Source: Diplosphaera chodatii | Taxonomy: Eukaryota; Chlorophyta; Trebouxiophyceae; Prasiolales; Stichococcaceae | Direction: 5' to 3' | DNA: 64,000 nt | Assembly: GCA_032358165.1 (NCBI GenBank) | Contig: JAALGY010000032.1 | Coordinates: 4,216,001-4,280,000 of the forward strand | Shown: positions 23,148 to 35,641 of the stretch, one piece after another | Position numbering within the stretch: the stretch's first letter is position 1 | Layout: every line of letters starts with the position of its first letter | Made by a program: the position numbers and the translations under genes | Notes under the pieces: generated by a model | What the model saw: only the letters and a program-made list of their open reading frames with translations | What the model was told of the DNA's origin: nothing | Database searches by the model: none

Positions 23148-26100
23148 CTACGGCCTCTGCGCAGCGGCCTCTGAAGGTGCTGCTATTTCTTCCGGCTCTA
23201 AAAAGCGAGCAGCGGCAGAGACTGTGGCGGCTGCGGCAGCAGTGGCACCTGTCTGAGAAGCAGCTATGACAGAAACGGCGGGCACAGCAGCAGCTGCTGC
23301 TGCTGCTGCTGCTGCTGGCCCTGTGGCAGCAGTACACGTGTGCACCGCAGCCTGTGGCGCAGTGTGTTGCGCATCGTCATCCGTGTCCATCGGCTGCGCC
23401 TCAGCACCTGGAAAACCATGAACAGAAAAGGCATAAATAGAAAACGCTGAGGCTCTCGCCACACGTGCAGATGCCAGAAGCCTGTGTGCGCAGCGCAGCA
23501 GCCTGCCTCCAGTGCTGCCCACCTGGCAATTGCAGCTGGGGTAGCCCTGCCGGCCCTGCAGCAGGCTGCTGCTGCAGCGCGGCATCCAGCGGCCTGGCAA
23601 CCGCTGGTGCCGTCACCCGGGGCGGCGGCGGCGCCGTAGGTGGAGGCGGCGGCTGCGCAGCAGCTGCTGGTGCCGGCCCTGTTGCGGGTGGCATGGCGGC
23701 AGCGGCTGCTGGCGGCGGCTGTGTGGCGGGTGCGGCGGGGGGCTTTGGCCGCTCGCGCCCCACCCACTCAGGTGCCTGGAGAGGTCCAGCAAAGGCCGTC
23801 AACAGTAAGGACACACCCAGCATGCTGCCACAGCACACTGGGCTTTGAGCTGCATTTGCAGCGCGTGCATGTGGCAAGGCCCACACGCCTCGGCGTGCGG
23901 GCAGCCAGGCATGACCTGTGCAGCTGCGGGATGGTCTGTGTCTGGTCTCAACTCGGCTCAACTCACCCGCGCCACGCGCACGAACAGGCGGCCGTGCAGG
24001 TCGGCCAGCGCGCGCGCCGACAGCGCGTCCACCGGCGTCGGCAGCCGCACCTCGATGCGCAGCGCCGCCGGCACCCAGGCGTCCGCCGCGCCCCGCGGCC
24101 GCGTCTGCAGGGGAGGAACAGTGCCAGATGTGACTCGGGAAGTTGAGGTGGTGTACGCTAGGGGTCAGGCAGGCGTCAGGCGACACGCAGCGGGGCCGTC
24201 ACAAGAGTGCAGGGGCAGCTGCAGCTGCAAATTGCTGCAAAGGGCTGCATGTGCTACAAAGGCTTATGGCTGTCACAACATGCCATGGCATACAGTGCAA
24301 GTCTGTGCTCGCTCCTTTGAACAGTCAACCGATGGACATGAAGAGAATGGGGACCCAGCACACAGCGTCTCGCAGCAGTGTGCAAGTTCACGCAGTCGCT
24401 TCATCCACTGGCCCGCTGCGCTGTACAATGTCACTGGTAGTCGTGATTCAGAAAAGTTTTGAGCATCCTTAGCGGCCAGGGCCACCTCGATGAGCAAGCG
24501 GTCTGGCGGGAACACGCGGACTCTGAGGTCCGTTGGGGGGACGCCCGGCGTACGGCAGAACACCTCGTATGCTGCATCTGGTGCGTCGCGAGCGCGCAGC
24601 ACCTGCAGGACAGAGGTCATATCATCACGCAAGCAGCGTAACGGGCCTTGAAGTAGATGAAGTACAGCACCAGCAGGCATAAGGGGAACTACCACACAGA
24701 ACGTCAGTTTACATACCCCAGGCACTCATACTGCCACTGGCGTGATGCTGGCAGAATATGAACCCGTAACAATGAAGATGTGAATAGGGTGTACACACCG
24801 TGTGAGATGCCTCATCGTGCAGCATCAGCGGGTTGGCCGTCGGCTGAGATGCACCAGCATTACTACCAGCAGCAGCGCCACCGTCGTAGGGTGGCTGCTC
24901 CTGTCGCTGCTGCCGCTGCTGTTGCTGCTGCTGTTGGTGCTCGATATGCAGCTGTTCACGCTGCTGCTGGCCTGGTTGCACCTGTGCCTGCTGTCGCTGC
25001 TGCTGCAGCTGTGATGACACCGGCGGCAGCGGCTGGTTGCCGACGCCGCCGCTGCCGGTGGCTGCCACCACAGCTTGCTGCGACTGCAGCAGCTGATGCC
25101 CGTCTGGCTGTGCCAGCAGGTGCTGCAGCTGCAGCGGCTTCGTGGCAGGCACTCTCACGCCGAGGTCTGGGGCCGGGCACTGCAGGGTGGTCTGCAGGCC
25201 CCACGCGCCGTCAGCAGCGAGGCCCGCCGCGTTGTTCAGGTGCGTGGCCACCGCCGCAGCGGTGCTTGCTGTCCGCTGTGCTGTGCTAACGGCGGATGCA
25301 GGAAGCAGCGCATGTGTGGCAGATGCGTAGCCGGTGTGATCTGCAAAGAGCTGCTGCCGAATTGCATCGATGCGTGCCTGAGCGCCATGTGAGCTGCCAT
25401 TGCCGCTGCTGCTGCTGTGGTTATGTGTGGCAACAAAGGCTGCGCCTGCTGCTGCCAATTTTGCCCCTGGGTGGGCGCTCAGCGGCGCCGCCGCGACTGC
25501 CACTGTGCCAAGTGCGCTGGTGGGCACCATGCCAGGCGGCAGCCCTGAGGTGGAAAGTTTTCGAGCAGCTGTGGCGCCGCTGTTGCCGCCGCCGCCGCCG
25601 TCGCCGCCATCGCTGCAGGTGCTGCCGGGCTGCTGCATGCTGCTGGGTGTGACCCTCCCGCTGCGCTCGAATGCATTGGCTGAGGACGGCTGCAATGCAA
25701 GGCGGGAAGCAACTTGACGCAGTCGCAAACAGCACATGGCCAGCTGACCCGTCACCTGCAGCCTACGCTGCTCACTGGTACTCAAACAGCTGGGTGCGCC
25801 AATGCAAGGGCTTGCAGCTGACGCTCAACAAACTTCCTAGATGACCACTCACATGACGCAATGCAGGTCATGGCCGCATCAGGAGACTGCAACGGGCAAC
25901 AACCAATGTACAGACAGCCAGCTGCGCACCTGCTGGCTGACTGATGTTGCTGCTGGCGGCAGCCTGGGCGGGATCTGCGGGCCCCCCTGCAGCGCCACCA
26001 GCAGCCCCGCAGCCGGCCCGGTGTGCGGCAGCGGCTGGCTCCTGCATGCACTAGTACCACCATTATGCCAGGCAGGTCTGCACATGCGGAGCTGAACAGC

Positions 26101-29100
26101 AGTCAGTGCCAGATGCATTGTAGAGAGTTTGCCTGCGGTATGATCACAAGCTGATATGCTGCTGTTGGCACTCATAGATGCATCCTGGACATGATGCAGA
26201 GTTGCTGGCAATGTCCCCAACAACATGTGTGGCAAACTGCTCGCATATGCTGCAGCAACCACAGCTTTCACCTGGGTACGTTCAGCTGCGGCTGGGCAAC
26301 GCTGTGACCTCCACCGCTGCCGCGGCTGCCTGTTGACAGCGCAACGCTGGCCTTCGGAATTGCAGGCGTCGACAGTCGAGGACGCTTGGCCGCGGGCGCT
26401 GGAATTGCCACGTCAGACGCTACTGGGACCGCAGGCGCCACGTCAGCCGCTGTGGACGGCTGCGCTGCAGGCGGCTGTGCAGGCTGTACCTGCAAAGACA
26501 CGGTCACTGAATGTATCAAGCTGAATGCAGCACCGGTACAACTGGACACGGCGCCTGCAAGCACTGAACACCAGGCAAAGCCACTACGATGTGCACTGCT
26601 GCATGCTTGCTTGACTGAATTGTCAATATGTGGCACCAACCCTCCTGTATGGTTTTGCCCGAAAGTACAGCACACACTTACACATACAATATAGGGCGAC
26701 ACGCCACTCTCGCCAACCAAATGCTTGACAGCATTGAGCATACGAACTGCATCAGATATGCATCAAAACGCAGAGTGGTGGGTTGGTGTATCCTGCAACT
26801 GATGGAGTCGGTATGGAGAGATCGTGGGCAATGCAAGGGGTACAACTGCCCTCGATGACGCCCTGCCAGCACATCAGTTGCAGCATCGAACAGGCGGCAG
26901 CTGTGTGCGGTGTTGCGGTACCTGGGATTCTGGTCCGTCCAGGACATGGTAGTCCCCGTGCAGCAGGTCCTCATCTTGCACGTCGCCATCGTCATACCGC
27001 ACGCAGTGGGTGCCCTGCATCCAGAGCGGCAGCGTCAACAGATGTTCTTCAGGGTGTAGGGTGAAGCAGGTGAGAAGCACAGCATAACCGAAGACGTCGA
27101 ACGTGCATGTGCTGCATGCAGAATGGTGCTCAGCCAGCTGCTGGGAACTGCAGCAGTTCTTACTTGCAGCCAAAATGCTGCTGGCATGTCGGATGAGCAC
27201 AGATTGGACGCTGTTAAGGGTTGCAGGAGCGTGGACACTGCAGCAGCCTAGCAGCTGCTGTGCCTGCCCCAGCAGCTGCTTTCGAGCTGTTGTGCATGCT
27301 CGTGCAAGCTTTCGGTGCTGCACACCAACCAGGGCTTTGCAGCCGCAGAGCGGATAGTGTAAAGTGCTGCCTCAGGCTCGACAAGCACATGACTGGAACT
27401 TCGGCAGCCTTCAAGAGCCTCTCGCCAGTGCACGCACTACTCCCCACACACTCCCGCCGACATGCACTCGGCAACTGCTACCATCATGTGATGTACGGAT
27501 GCTACAGCAGGTTCTACAGCAAATGCCGCACCTTTGATGCGTCAAATGCCGACACACGGCCGGGGTACCACTCGTCCTCCACCACCCAGTGCACCTCCAC
27601 CCGGCGCCCCACCAGCTCGGCACCCACCATCCGGTTGGCAACCGGCTTTCCTGCGCTGCCGTTCGGCCCACCGCCGCCGCTGCCTGCTTCGCCGCCGCCG
27701 CCACTGCTGAGCCCGCCGCTGCTGAGCCTGTTGCCGTTGCTGAGGCCAAGGCCGTTGCCGCTGCCGCCGATGCCGCCGGCAGGGGGAGTAGTCAGGCTGC
27801 CGGCAGGGGGGAGAACCCTGGCGGCTGATCGGCCGCCGCGGCTGCCTCGGCCGCGGCCGCGGCCGCCCCACCTGCCTCTGCCCCTGCCGGCGGGGGTTGC
27901 TACGGCAGCCCTGGGTGCCAGTGCAAAAGGGAGTGTTATCACTCGGACACACGCCATGCAGTGCCTGCTTCTGCGTTTTGTCTAGCTACAAAAGGTTGGC
28001 CAGGAGTCAAAGGCTCAGGTGTAGGCTGGGACCTCAGCCTCGTAGGAACATGAACCCCATTTGAGCATAATCACAGCAGCAACGGGAAGGGCATTATGCA
28101 TATCACACTGGTACACCTGCAGCAGTCACCAGCTGCGCAGCCCCCGAGTGATGCCCTGCTTGCGCGGAACAGCACAAGGGCGCGGCAAGGTCAGCGACTG
28201 CTGCTGTGCGTGCCCTCGCATGTCTGCGATGACCACGAGCACCGCGCAGACCCTAACCCTGCAGGGTGGCCTCACCTGCCACCACTGCCGCCGCCGCGCC
28301 CCTTGGGCACATGGCCAGCCCAGCGGCCCCTGCCGCGCCCGCGCCCCGCCGGCTGCTTCGGGGGGGCCTCGCCGCCGCTGCCGCCGCTCCAGCCGCCGCT
28401 GTCGCCCTCCCTGCAGCATGCAGGTCCTGCCAATGTCATATCAACAAAGCACCTACTGATGAGGTCTCACTGCGTGCAGGCTTACTGTGGCCCATCTGCA
28501 GCAGGTCTGGGAGACAACAGATGACACACAATCCTGTGCAGTAGACCTTGACCCAGCTTTGCACAACATCTTGTTGCGCTGCGAATCGCAGAGCAGGCGT
28601 TCTGACAGGCTTGCCAAGTGCCTTCTGCGTATCCCATCACAATTGAATGTTGGGACTATAGACCTCACCCAGCCAAGCTCTATCACATCAGATTCACAGC
28701 CTTGTCATGCAAAGGGGTCCTCACTCGTCATCGTGCATGCGTCCCGCCGCAGCACCACCGCCACCAGAGCTGCTGCCACCATCACCACTGCCGCCGCCGT
28801 GGTCGTTGCCGCCGGCGGTGGCAGCATTGCTCCCGGGGTGATGACCCAGACCATTGGCCGCCAGTCCATGATGGCTCGAGGTCATGGCGGCCCTTGCCTG
28901 TGCGCAGGGATGTCATCTTGTACTCCTCACTCTTTCTTGTGGTTGTCTGTTTGATGTTGGGTGTATGTTATGCGGGTTGACTGCCCAGCAAGGCAGTTTG
29001 ATGTCAGCTCCAGTCTCTCTTGCACAGCCTGCCTCATAGCAGCAGGCACTCTGACCGTCAAGATGTTATTAGAGTCGTTCGGCCCCAATGACGAGTTCTG

Positions 29101-31055
29101 GAGAACAACCTTTAGGTGATGATGCTCAAGCTCGCGGGCATGGATTTGAATGGGTTTGCACGCCTCACGTGAGATGGCTGAGACTTGCATACTGCTGAAT
29201 ACAAAGGCCACTGAAGTGCAGCAGGAACATGCCAGCTGTCCAAAACAGTGCAGTTGACGGCAAAAATTGCCCGGAGACCTTGTGTAACATATGTACACAG
29301 GATTCAGTTGGTCATCACCGTCAAGTGCACTGTGATGCTTGCTGCTGGATGCAGAACGTAGACCAGCCACTATGGCTGCTCATGGTGTCTGAGGGTTGTG
29401 TGAGGACTCCAGCCCAGGGTGAACTGAACCTGTTGTAAGCAGCGCTGAAGAGGATACTTGGCACCTGCAGGGTGTGGCTGGGCGGCGGCGGCCGCTTCTG
29501 CGCGCCCACCGCCGCCGCCGCTGCTAGCTTCTTTTGTCGGCTGGCCTCGTTCATCTCGAACGCCACCTCCCGTATGCGCTGCGCCACCCGCTGCAGGGTG
29601 GGAACAGACAGGTGGGATGCTGGTAGAAGCCTGTCAAAGACAATCAGCAGCTGCTGCTCATGGCCGTGCCTGTACATGCAGGCTGCCCGCACGCCACAAC
29701 CTACACAGCAGCTGCTGGCACAGCCACGTGCTGCGACATTGCTCAGGCATCATAGCGGATGTCCAAACATGACTCGGGTAATCATCGGCTGAACCACCTG
29801 CGGGCCGATGTCGGGCTCTATCTGCAGCAGGTGCTGCTCGTACAGCTGCTTGGTCTTGTGCGACAGCGTCGTCAGGCCCCTGTCATAGGGAGATGTCGAA
29901 CCTTTCAATGCAATGACCGCAGGGCAGTACTGCCATGCTAGGCACACTGTCTCAGCTGAGGCCTGCACAATCAAGAGTGCGGCACACGCTGCGTGGTGTG
30001 GCACACAGCTAGTGTTGCACATCACATGTAACGCAGACTTCAAGACAGGCAGCATCTGTATGGTGCAGTGTGAAGCAATTTTGCGCACTTGGGTGGCTTG
30101 AAGGTGTTGCCGATTTTGCCCCAGCCACGCCCCTGGCACACCTGCAGTGCATATACTGCCAGTCTGAGCATCCAGGTTGCAAGAGCGCTCAGCGTCGAGG
30201 CATGCAGCAGCAGCAGCAGCAAGAGCTTGCTGATGCTATCGTGTCGTGACTCATGTGAGCGACGTAATGACGGCTGGGCAACAAAGGCTCGCCAGTGCAC
30301 ACACAGCAACAGCATGTTGGAGCTGGAACGCAGTGCGGCACCCGTCAGGTGCTGCACAGCCACTGCTTCCACAGCTGCTGCTGGTGCAATGCTGCCAGAC
30401 TTGCACTGCAGTTATGCCTGTCCCTGTCACAGTGTGATACACTGAGCAGCAGTCCTCCAGTTGCGGCGCACCTGCGCGTAGCCGCCCCACTCCTGCACCC
30501 GCTTCCACAGCAGCCCGAAGTCCAGCGCCGGCATGGTGTGGTGCAGCGTCGCCGCCTGCAGGGAGGGGAGCCAGATCTGGTATGTCTGGCCTACCCACTT
30601 GGCTTGGGCAGCCAGGGAACTTCACCCAGCGCAGGTGCTGCAAGACTCAAGCGGCACTCTGAAGGTGATGCATAGTATGCTTTGTAACTAAATCCTCCTG
30701 GAATGTTGCCAGCAGCATGCTGGGCTGCTGTGCCAGCCTGGTGCGCATCTACTGTTGCGTGATGCCGTCTGATGCATGATGTGCAGATGACGACGGGGCA
30801 TGTGAACGGGCAGCTACACGTCTACGAATGTTTCTTTGCAAGTCAGAACGCGCTTTGGATGGCAATAGGCTGCAACGCCGGTTGCCCTGGTATCTGAATG
30901 TTGTCAAAAGGGCAGCCCGAGGACCGTTCCGGAGTGATTGCCACGCAGCCTCTGAGATGCTGCGCACGGTCTGAACCGCCTCGTAGCAACAGTCTCACCG
31001 GCATCTGCAGCCCGTGCTGCGCGTGCCAGCGCGCCACCTCGCCAGCGGACGCCAT
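23148..31055 (-). CDS. ARID-Tudor-HSP20-domain nuclear protein
   Basis: Sixteen phase-consistent exons from 31055-30999, 30555-30472, 30141-30089, 29879-29798, 29590-29465, 28897-28725, 28410-28276, 27910-27532, 27014-26922, 26489-26280, 26034-25930, 25755-24799, 24602-24486, 24104-23967, 23775-23523 and 23407-23148; about 1,073 residues. Residues 1-90 form an ARID DNA-binding domain (WKRVQEWGGYAQ, RGWGKIGNTF, KTKQLYEQHLL). A Gly/Arg-rich region leads into a Tudor-like pair of exons, about residues 337-394 (VGRRVEVHWVVEDEWYPGRV, then THCVRYDDGDVQDEDLL), likely reading chromatin. A basic NLS-like KRPRLS lies near 430, and a Gln-rich 957-nt exon covers 500-818. Residues about 819-903 match the alpha-crystallin/HSP20-like domain of plant ARID3/5-type proteins (LPTPVDALSARALADLHGRL, then FVRV). 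The tail is Pro/Ala-rich. Exon 11's acceptor has an alternative 12 nt upstream in another phase. Probable role: chromatin or transcription regulation. Confidence 0.8.
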
Positions 31056-31529
31056 GGCTGCAGGTGCCTTTCGGAGCGCCCTGCTACGCCCTGCTGTGCA
31101 CCAAACTCACGCCCTCCTATGCTGCCGCATCCTGTGAGCAGCGAAACTGCACGTATCGAGGCTTTGCTAGGGTTTGCAGCGGCAGCGGCGGTCTGACCTG
31201 CCGTTGTTCGCATTCTGGGCGCATCCCAGAATGCAGGCGGCTTTCGATCTGCGCGCCCTGGAGCACATATTGAGCAAAGGCAACCCAGTCCATTCAACCT
31301 GCCAAAACTTGAATGGCGAAGTTGCAGAAGGTGCAAGGGCAGACCAAGCAATAGCAACCAAGCAAGTACACCTGCCGCTTCAAGATGATAAGCCAGCTGC
31401 AAAATGTGCGCACATTCTTGACAATCGAACATGTAGAGGTCAACATGCTCATGTACCAATGGCGGGATGAGCTCGGCTGAGGCCGCGCACCGAACATGCC
31501 GTTGCTTCAATGCTCCCCTCACACTTCAG
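31056..31529. other. Intergenic between two co-oriented minus-strand genes
   Basis: About 470 bases between the hydrolase stop (31530) and the ARID start (31055). It should hold the hydrolase 3' UTR and the ARID promoter. No element was recognised. Confidence 0.4.
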
Positions 31530-34500
31530 TCACGGCTGCATCGTCTGGCAGCTGCTCACGAACTCCATGATCGCGTCGGCCGTCGCCTGCGGCTCTTCAA
31601 GATGACCAGAGTGCCCCGAGCTCTCCAGAAATGTGACGGTCGCCTCCGGCAGCGCGTCCGCAAACTGCTGCGCGGTGGCGGGGGGCAGGATGCGGTCTTT
31701 GCGGCCCCACAGCACCAGCACCGGCGGCTGCAGGAAGCAGAAGGGACAGGGTTTACATGTGTCACATTGCTATGGGGTGTGGTGGCAGGATGCAGTCCTG
31801 GCAGTCCCACAGCATCAGCACTAGCGGCTGCAGGAAGCAGCACGTTCAGTTGACGCCACCACAAGGCATGCCCGGTATGCGCTGCAGCATTGCTATAACT
31901 GGCTCCAATCCACAGTCGCGAAGCAGGTCAGTGGAGCACTGCCATGTCTGCAGCAAAGCACATCTGGGTGCGTTGGGCATACCTTGACATTCGGCACCTG
32001 CGCGCCGATGCCCTTGTAGCCGCCGCTGGCCATGAACGCCACATTGGCGTCCTCCCACCCTGCAGCAAGCACTCACAACATGTGATGACAAGGAGCGGTT
32101 GCCACCTCCAATGAGCGTCTGACCAAGAGCCAACTGCTGTTGTGTAATGCTCTTATGGTTGTGGTTGTTCCAGCTGCAGCAGCCCCATGATACTGTCTGT
32201 TTGGCAGCATGCAGATGCAGCTGCCGGGATGTACCCCATAGAGCCCAATCTTCCCGAAGGGTACATTCTGTACGGCGTCAGTAGGATCAATTGGATTTGC
32301 GCCGTCAGCGCGCAGGGACTGCGCTCCGGATCGCGTTGGCCTCTCGGCACCTCATCATCCGCCGTACCACACTCCATACTACATGACTATTCTCTCCAGC
32401 TGTCCATGCCGTTGCAGCGTCGTGTAAGCACAACCAACTTTGGCAATGCAGGTAAAACCCGCACTCGGCCTCAGCTTCGGCACGGCAGGGCCGCTGGTGT
32501 GTAGATATGTCAGACGGCCAGAGCGCAACTGCCGGCACCTGGCATGTGGGTGTTGAGGCGGCCAACCAGCATCGCGTCCCGCGTCGCAAAGGCCGGGTCC
32601 ACGTACGCCATCTCGTTGGCCCGCTGCCGCAGCCACTCGGTTCCCAGAACCTGCAGGTGTGCATGCTGGGCTTTATATATGTGACTGAGTTGCAACAGCA
32701 GCATCATGCCCCATGCGATGCCTCTGCAACCTGCACGCAGAACTGCTTCTGAGCAGTTGCCAGAAACCAGTATATTTGAGGTTCCCGCTATGCACCTTCA
32801 CGCCGAGGCGCGCCGCCCACCGCGGCAGCGATGCCATCGGTCCGATGCCATCGATGAAGCCCTGCAGCAGCGGGCAGCAGCGGGCTATAGCAGCTGGTCC
32901 CAGACCGGAACCCTGATAAGCCTCATGGCAGCTGACAGCATTGAACCTTGTTGGTTACACACTGGAACAATGCAGCCACGAGTAAGACCACTCCCGAATA
33001 CAGCAGCCACAGCCGCTATACTCGAGTATGCCTTGAACATTGGCTGCACTGTTTGTGACACCTAGCTGTTTTGCACCTGTCAGGTGGCACAGCCCACACT
33101 GGCTAACGTGTTGCGATATGCACGAACTCTTGCCTGGGCGTCTATCAGCACCAGGGCGGCCACGTCCTCGGGGTGGCTCAGCGCAAAGTCCAGCGCGATG
33201 GTGCCGCCGATGGACGCGCCCACCACCACCGCTGGCTGCCCGACCTGCAGGTACAGGGCGGCATGCCTGTCGAGCACAGCATTGGGCTTACCTGCCGATC
33301 ATGAACCAGCTGATTGTGCAGCTCTGGTCCTGTTTGCCGGTATGCATGCGATGGTTGGCTCACATCTGGCCTCAGGGTGGCAGATACGTAAGTTGTCAGA
33401 GCAGGGCGGTTGTAATCAATGCACCTGCTGCTGCACGAAGGCGTGCAGGTGCTCCCGCTTCTGGCGCGGCCCCAGCCGCACGGCCGGGTCTGACGCAAAC
33501 CTGGCGTCTGAGAACCCTGCCAGGCACAGGATGCACACACCACTGTCAGTGGCTGAGCCACCTGTGCAGTTGTCTTCAGCTTCAGCAGGGAGGCAGAGTG
33601 AGAGGCGCATACACCATGAGAATCGGCTGCTGCGGCTGCTGCGGCTGCGGCGGCGGCGGCGGCGGCGGCGGCAGCGACGACGGCGACGTCGGCGATGGTA
33701 GCGGCAGCTGGTCACACAGCTCGAAGATGCAGACAGACAGCGCACCCCAGCCGACGACGTCGACCGCGAAGGCGCGGCGCTGCGCCGCCAGCAGCGGGTA
33801 CAGCCGCCGGTACTCCAGCGAGCTGCTGTCGAAGGACGGCACCAGCAGGAAGGGCGGCGCCGCCGCGTCTGCGCGCACGCAAAGGGACGCTCAAACCACT
33901 GTTCTGCACTGGCACTGACATTGGGTAATCATCACCTCGTCTATACAGCAGACATGCGAGGCTAGCCATGAGCTTTCGTTCAAGGTGCATGACTTTACAA
34001 CTGCTCACTTCCCTCGACTTTAGCTGCAAAGCAGGTTCCCTACGATGCGAGACAGCTGTCAATGCTTGCACCTGCGGGCGGGGTTCGCCAGGAGTCGGGC
34101 CCGACAAATGCGGTGTCGATGGCCCGCCCCATGGCCGGCACCTCCACTGGCCGCCGCACCATTGCCGCTGCCATATCCAGCGCTGCCGGCTCCTGCACCT
34201 CCCTGATCTGTGGGCAGCATGGCCGGCGAGCACAAGTTTGACGGGGTACACGCTGTGCTTGCTTGCAATGCACACATGTTGGCAACTAGCATGCTGCAGA
34301 GTGTGGGTGGCAGTCGCTATCACCTGCTGCGGCATCCAGTCTGGGAAGCGCACGGCCTGTGCATCCGTTGCGCCCTGCTCCTGCCGATCTGCATCCCACA
34401 AGAGCGGCATGGACGCGGGCAAATGTTTGTCAACTGCTCATCACCGGCAAGCAAGCAGGATGTTTGAGTTTCGCCTGCCAAAGAAGTGTATCAGCGCACC

Positions 34501-34692
34501 CGTCGTCAGAGCTGAGTGAACAGAGGCGCCGCGATGGCGGCGGCCATGGCGGCGGCTGCGGTTTGCTGCACGAAGACTGCCGCGCGGCTCGGCCTGTGCA
34601 GCTGGCGCAGCAGAGCGGCTGCGCTGCAGACGCCGCTGTGCCAACGCCGCCGCTGACAGTGGGCGTTGGGCCCATGTTGCAGGCATCTGCAT
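31530..34692 (-). CDS. Alpha/beta hydrolase, probably plastid-targeted
   Basis: Ten phase-consistent exons: 34692-34500, 34433-34324, 34207-34072, 33868-33746, 33516-33425, 33244-33134, 32861-32796, 32650-32539, 32059-31983, 31727-31530; 405 residues. The first 60 residues are Arg/Ala/Ser-rich with no acidic residues until an Asp near 65, apart from one Glu, fitting a transit peptide. The fold is clear: FLLVPSFDSSSLEYRRLYPL at the oxyanion region, VDVVGWGFSD, the nucleophile elbow GASIGG (Ser229), LVLWGRKDRILP (Asp351) and SSGHSGHLEEP (His379). The closest family I know is the plant chloroplast alpha/beta hydrolase group with motifs VGPSLG and GGY; the substrate is unknown. The intron after exon 6 starts with gc (cag|gcaaga), a GC-AG intron. 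An in-frame ATG 90 nt upstream (34782) is an alternative start. Confidence 0.82.
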
Positions 34693-35641
34693 GGCGCAGT
34701 GAGTGCGGCAGCGTTGGCCTTGACTAGGTGCTGAGTACCACTGCAGAGCACAGAGGCGATGCTCTGCAAGCCACGATGTCACAGCACAGCGCTCAGAAAG
34801 CCCGGTGGCCCCTGTACGTGTTCACATGGGCCGTGTGTCAGTATATCAACCTGAAGATTGGCACGGCCGATGCGATTCGGAGCAGCCACAGCAGCGTCTG
34901 CTAATCAGAATCTGACTCGGTCGGATGCCAGACAACTTGTAAGCAAACGTGCATGGTGACAGTTTGTGGTTCTGTCAGGCGCTGCGCCTTGCAACAACTG
35001 TGCCAGGGGGCGAACAACCTGCATGCATAGGGACTTGAGGAGCACACAGGTTCACAGGAGAACATGCTAGATAAGCTCACACGGCTTTCTTCTTGTGAGC
35101 ACTAGTGAATGCGCGACACGGACAGCCGCCCATGATGCGCTGAGCAGCAAATCGAAGAGAATCTCAGGCGCAGCATGCACATGCGTCACGCCTTTGCCAA
35201 GCTCAGACAAACTGCTCATTGTCCATCTCTGTATAGACGCAGCTGTCAGCCTCTTTCTTTAACTGCGTCACTGCCTGCGACTCGACAGTGTTCCCTCACA
35301 CAACAAGGTTGGCACCGCTGCATGAAAGCGCTGATGATGGCTCACGTGATGTAGCAGCGGCGCTCCCAATATTGCCATGCACCGAAGCAACCACGTTTGT
35401 ACGACTTGCACTCACTCTCTTCTTCGCAGGCAGTCAGGATTGTGTGCAACGTACATATCACAGCATCGCAGGCAGCAGATCAGGCTCACCGCTCCAGTCC
35501 ATTGGCAGCTGGTGCACACAGGCCGCGACAGCAGGCGGGCGGCGTGCCACAGCAGGCGGCAGCGGCAGCAGCAGCCGCACACACAGCGCAGTCGCCGCCG
35601 CGGCAGCATCGGATGACGGCGGCGGCAGCGGCATCACCACC
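34693..35641. promoter_or_regulatory. Divergent intergenic region between hydrolase and amidase genes
   Basis: About 950 bases separate the starts of two genes pointing away from each other, so promoters of both must lie here. No TATA box or other defined element was recognised; the bidirectional role is inferred from layout only. The right end, from about 35400, is open in the amidase frame and could be 5' coding or UTR. Confidence 0.4.

Noticed and set aside
27221..27985. Plus-strand frame of 254 codons with a Pro/Leu-rich end
   Set aside because: Antisense to the Gly/Arg- and Tudor-encoding exon of the ARID gene, which has consistent phases and domain matches.
33040..33918. Plus-strand frame of 292 codons
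   Set aside because: Antisense to the catalytic exons of the alpha/beta hydrolase.
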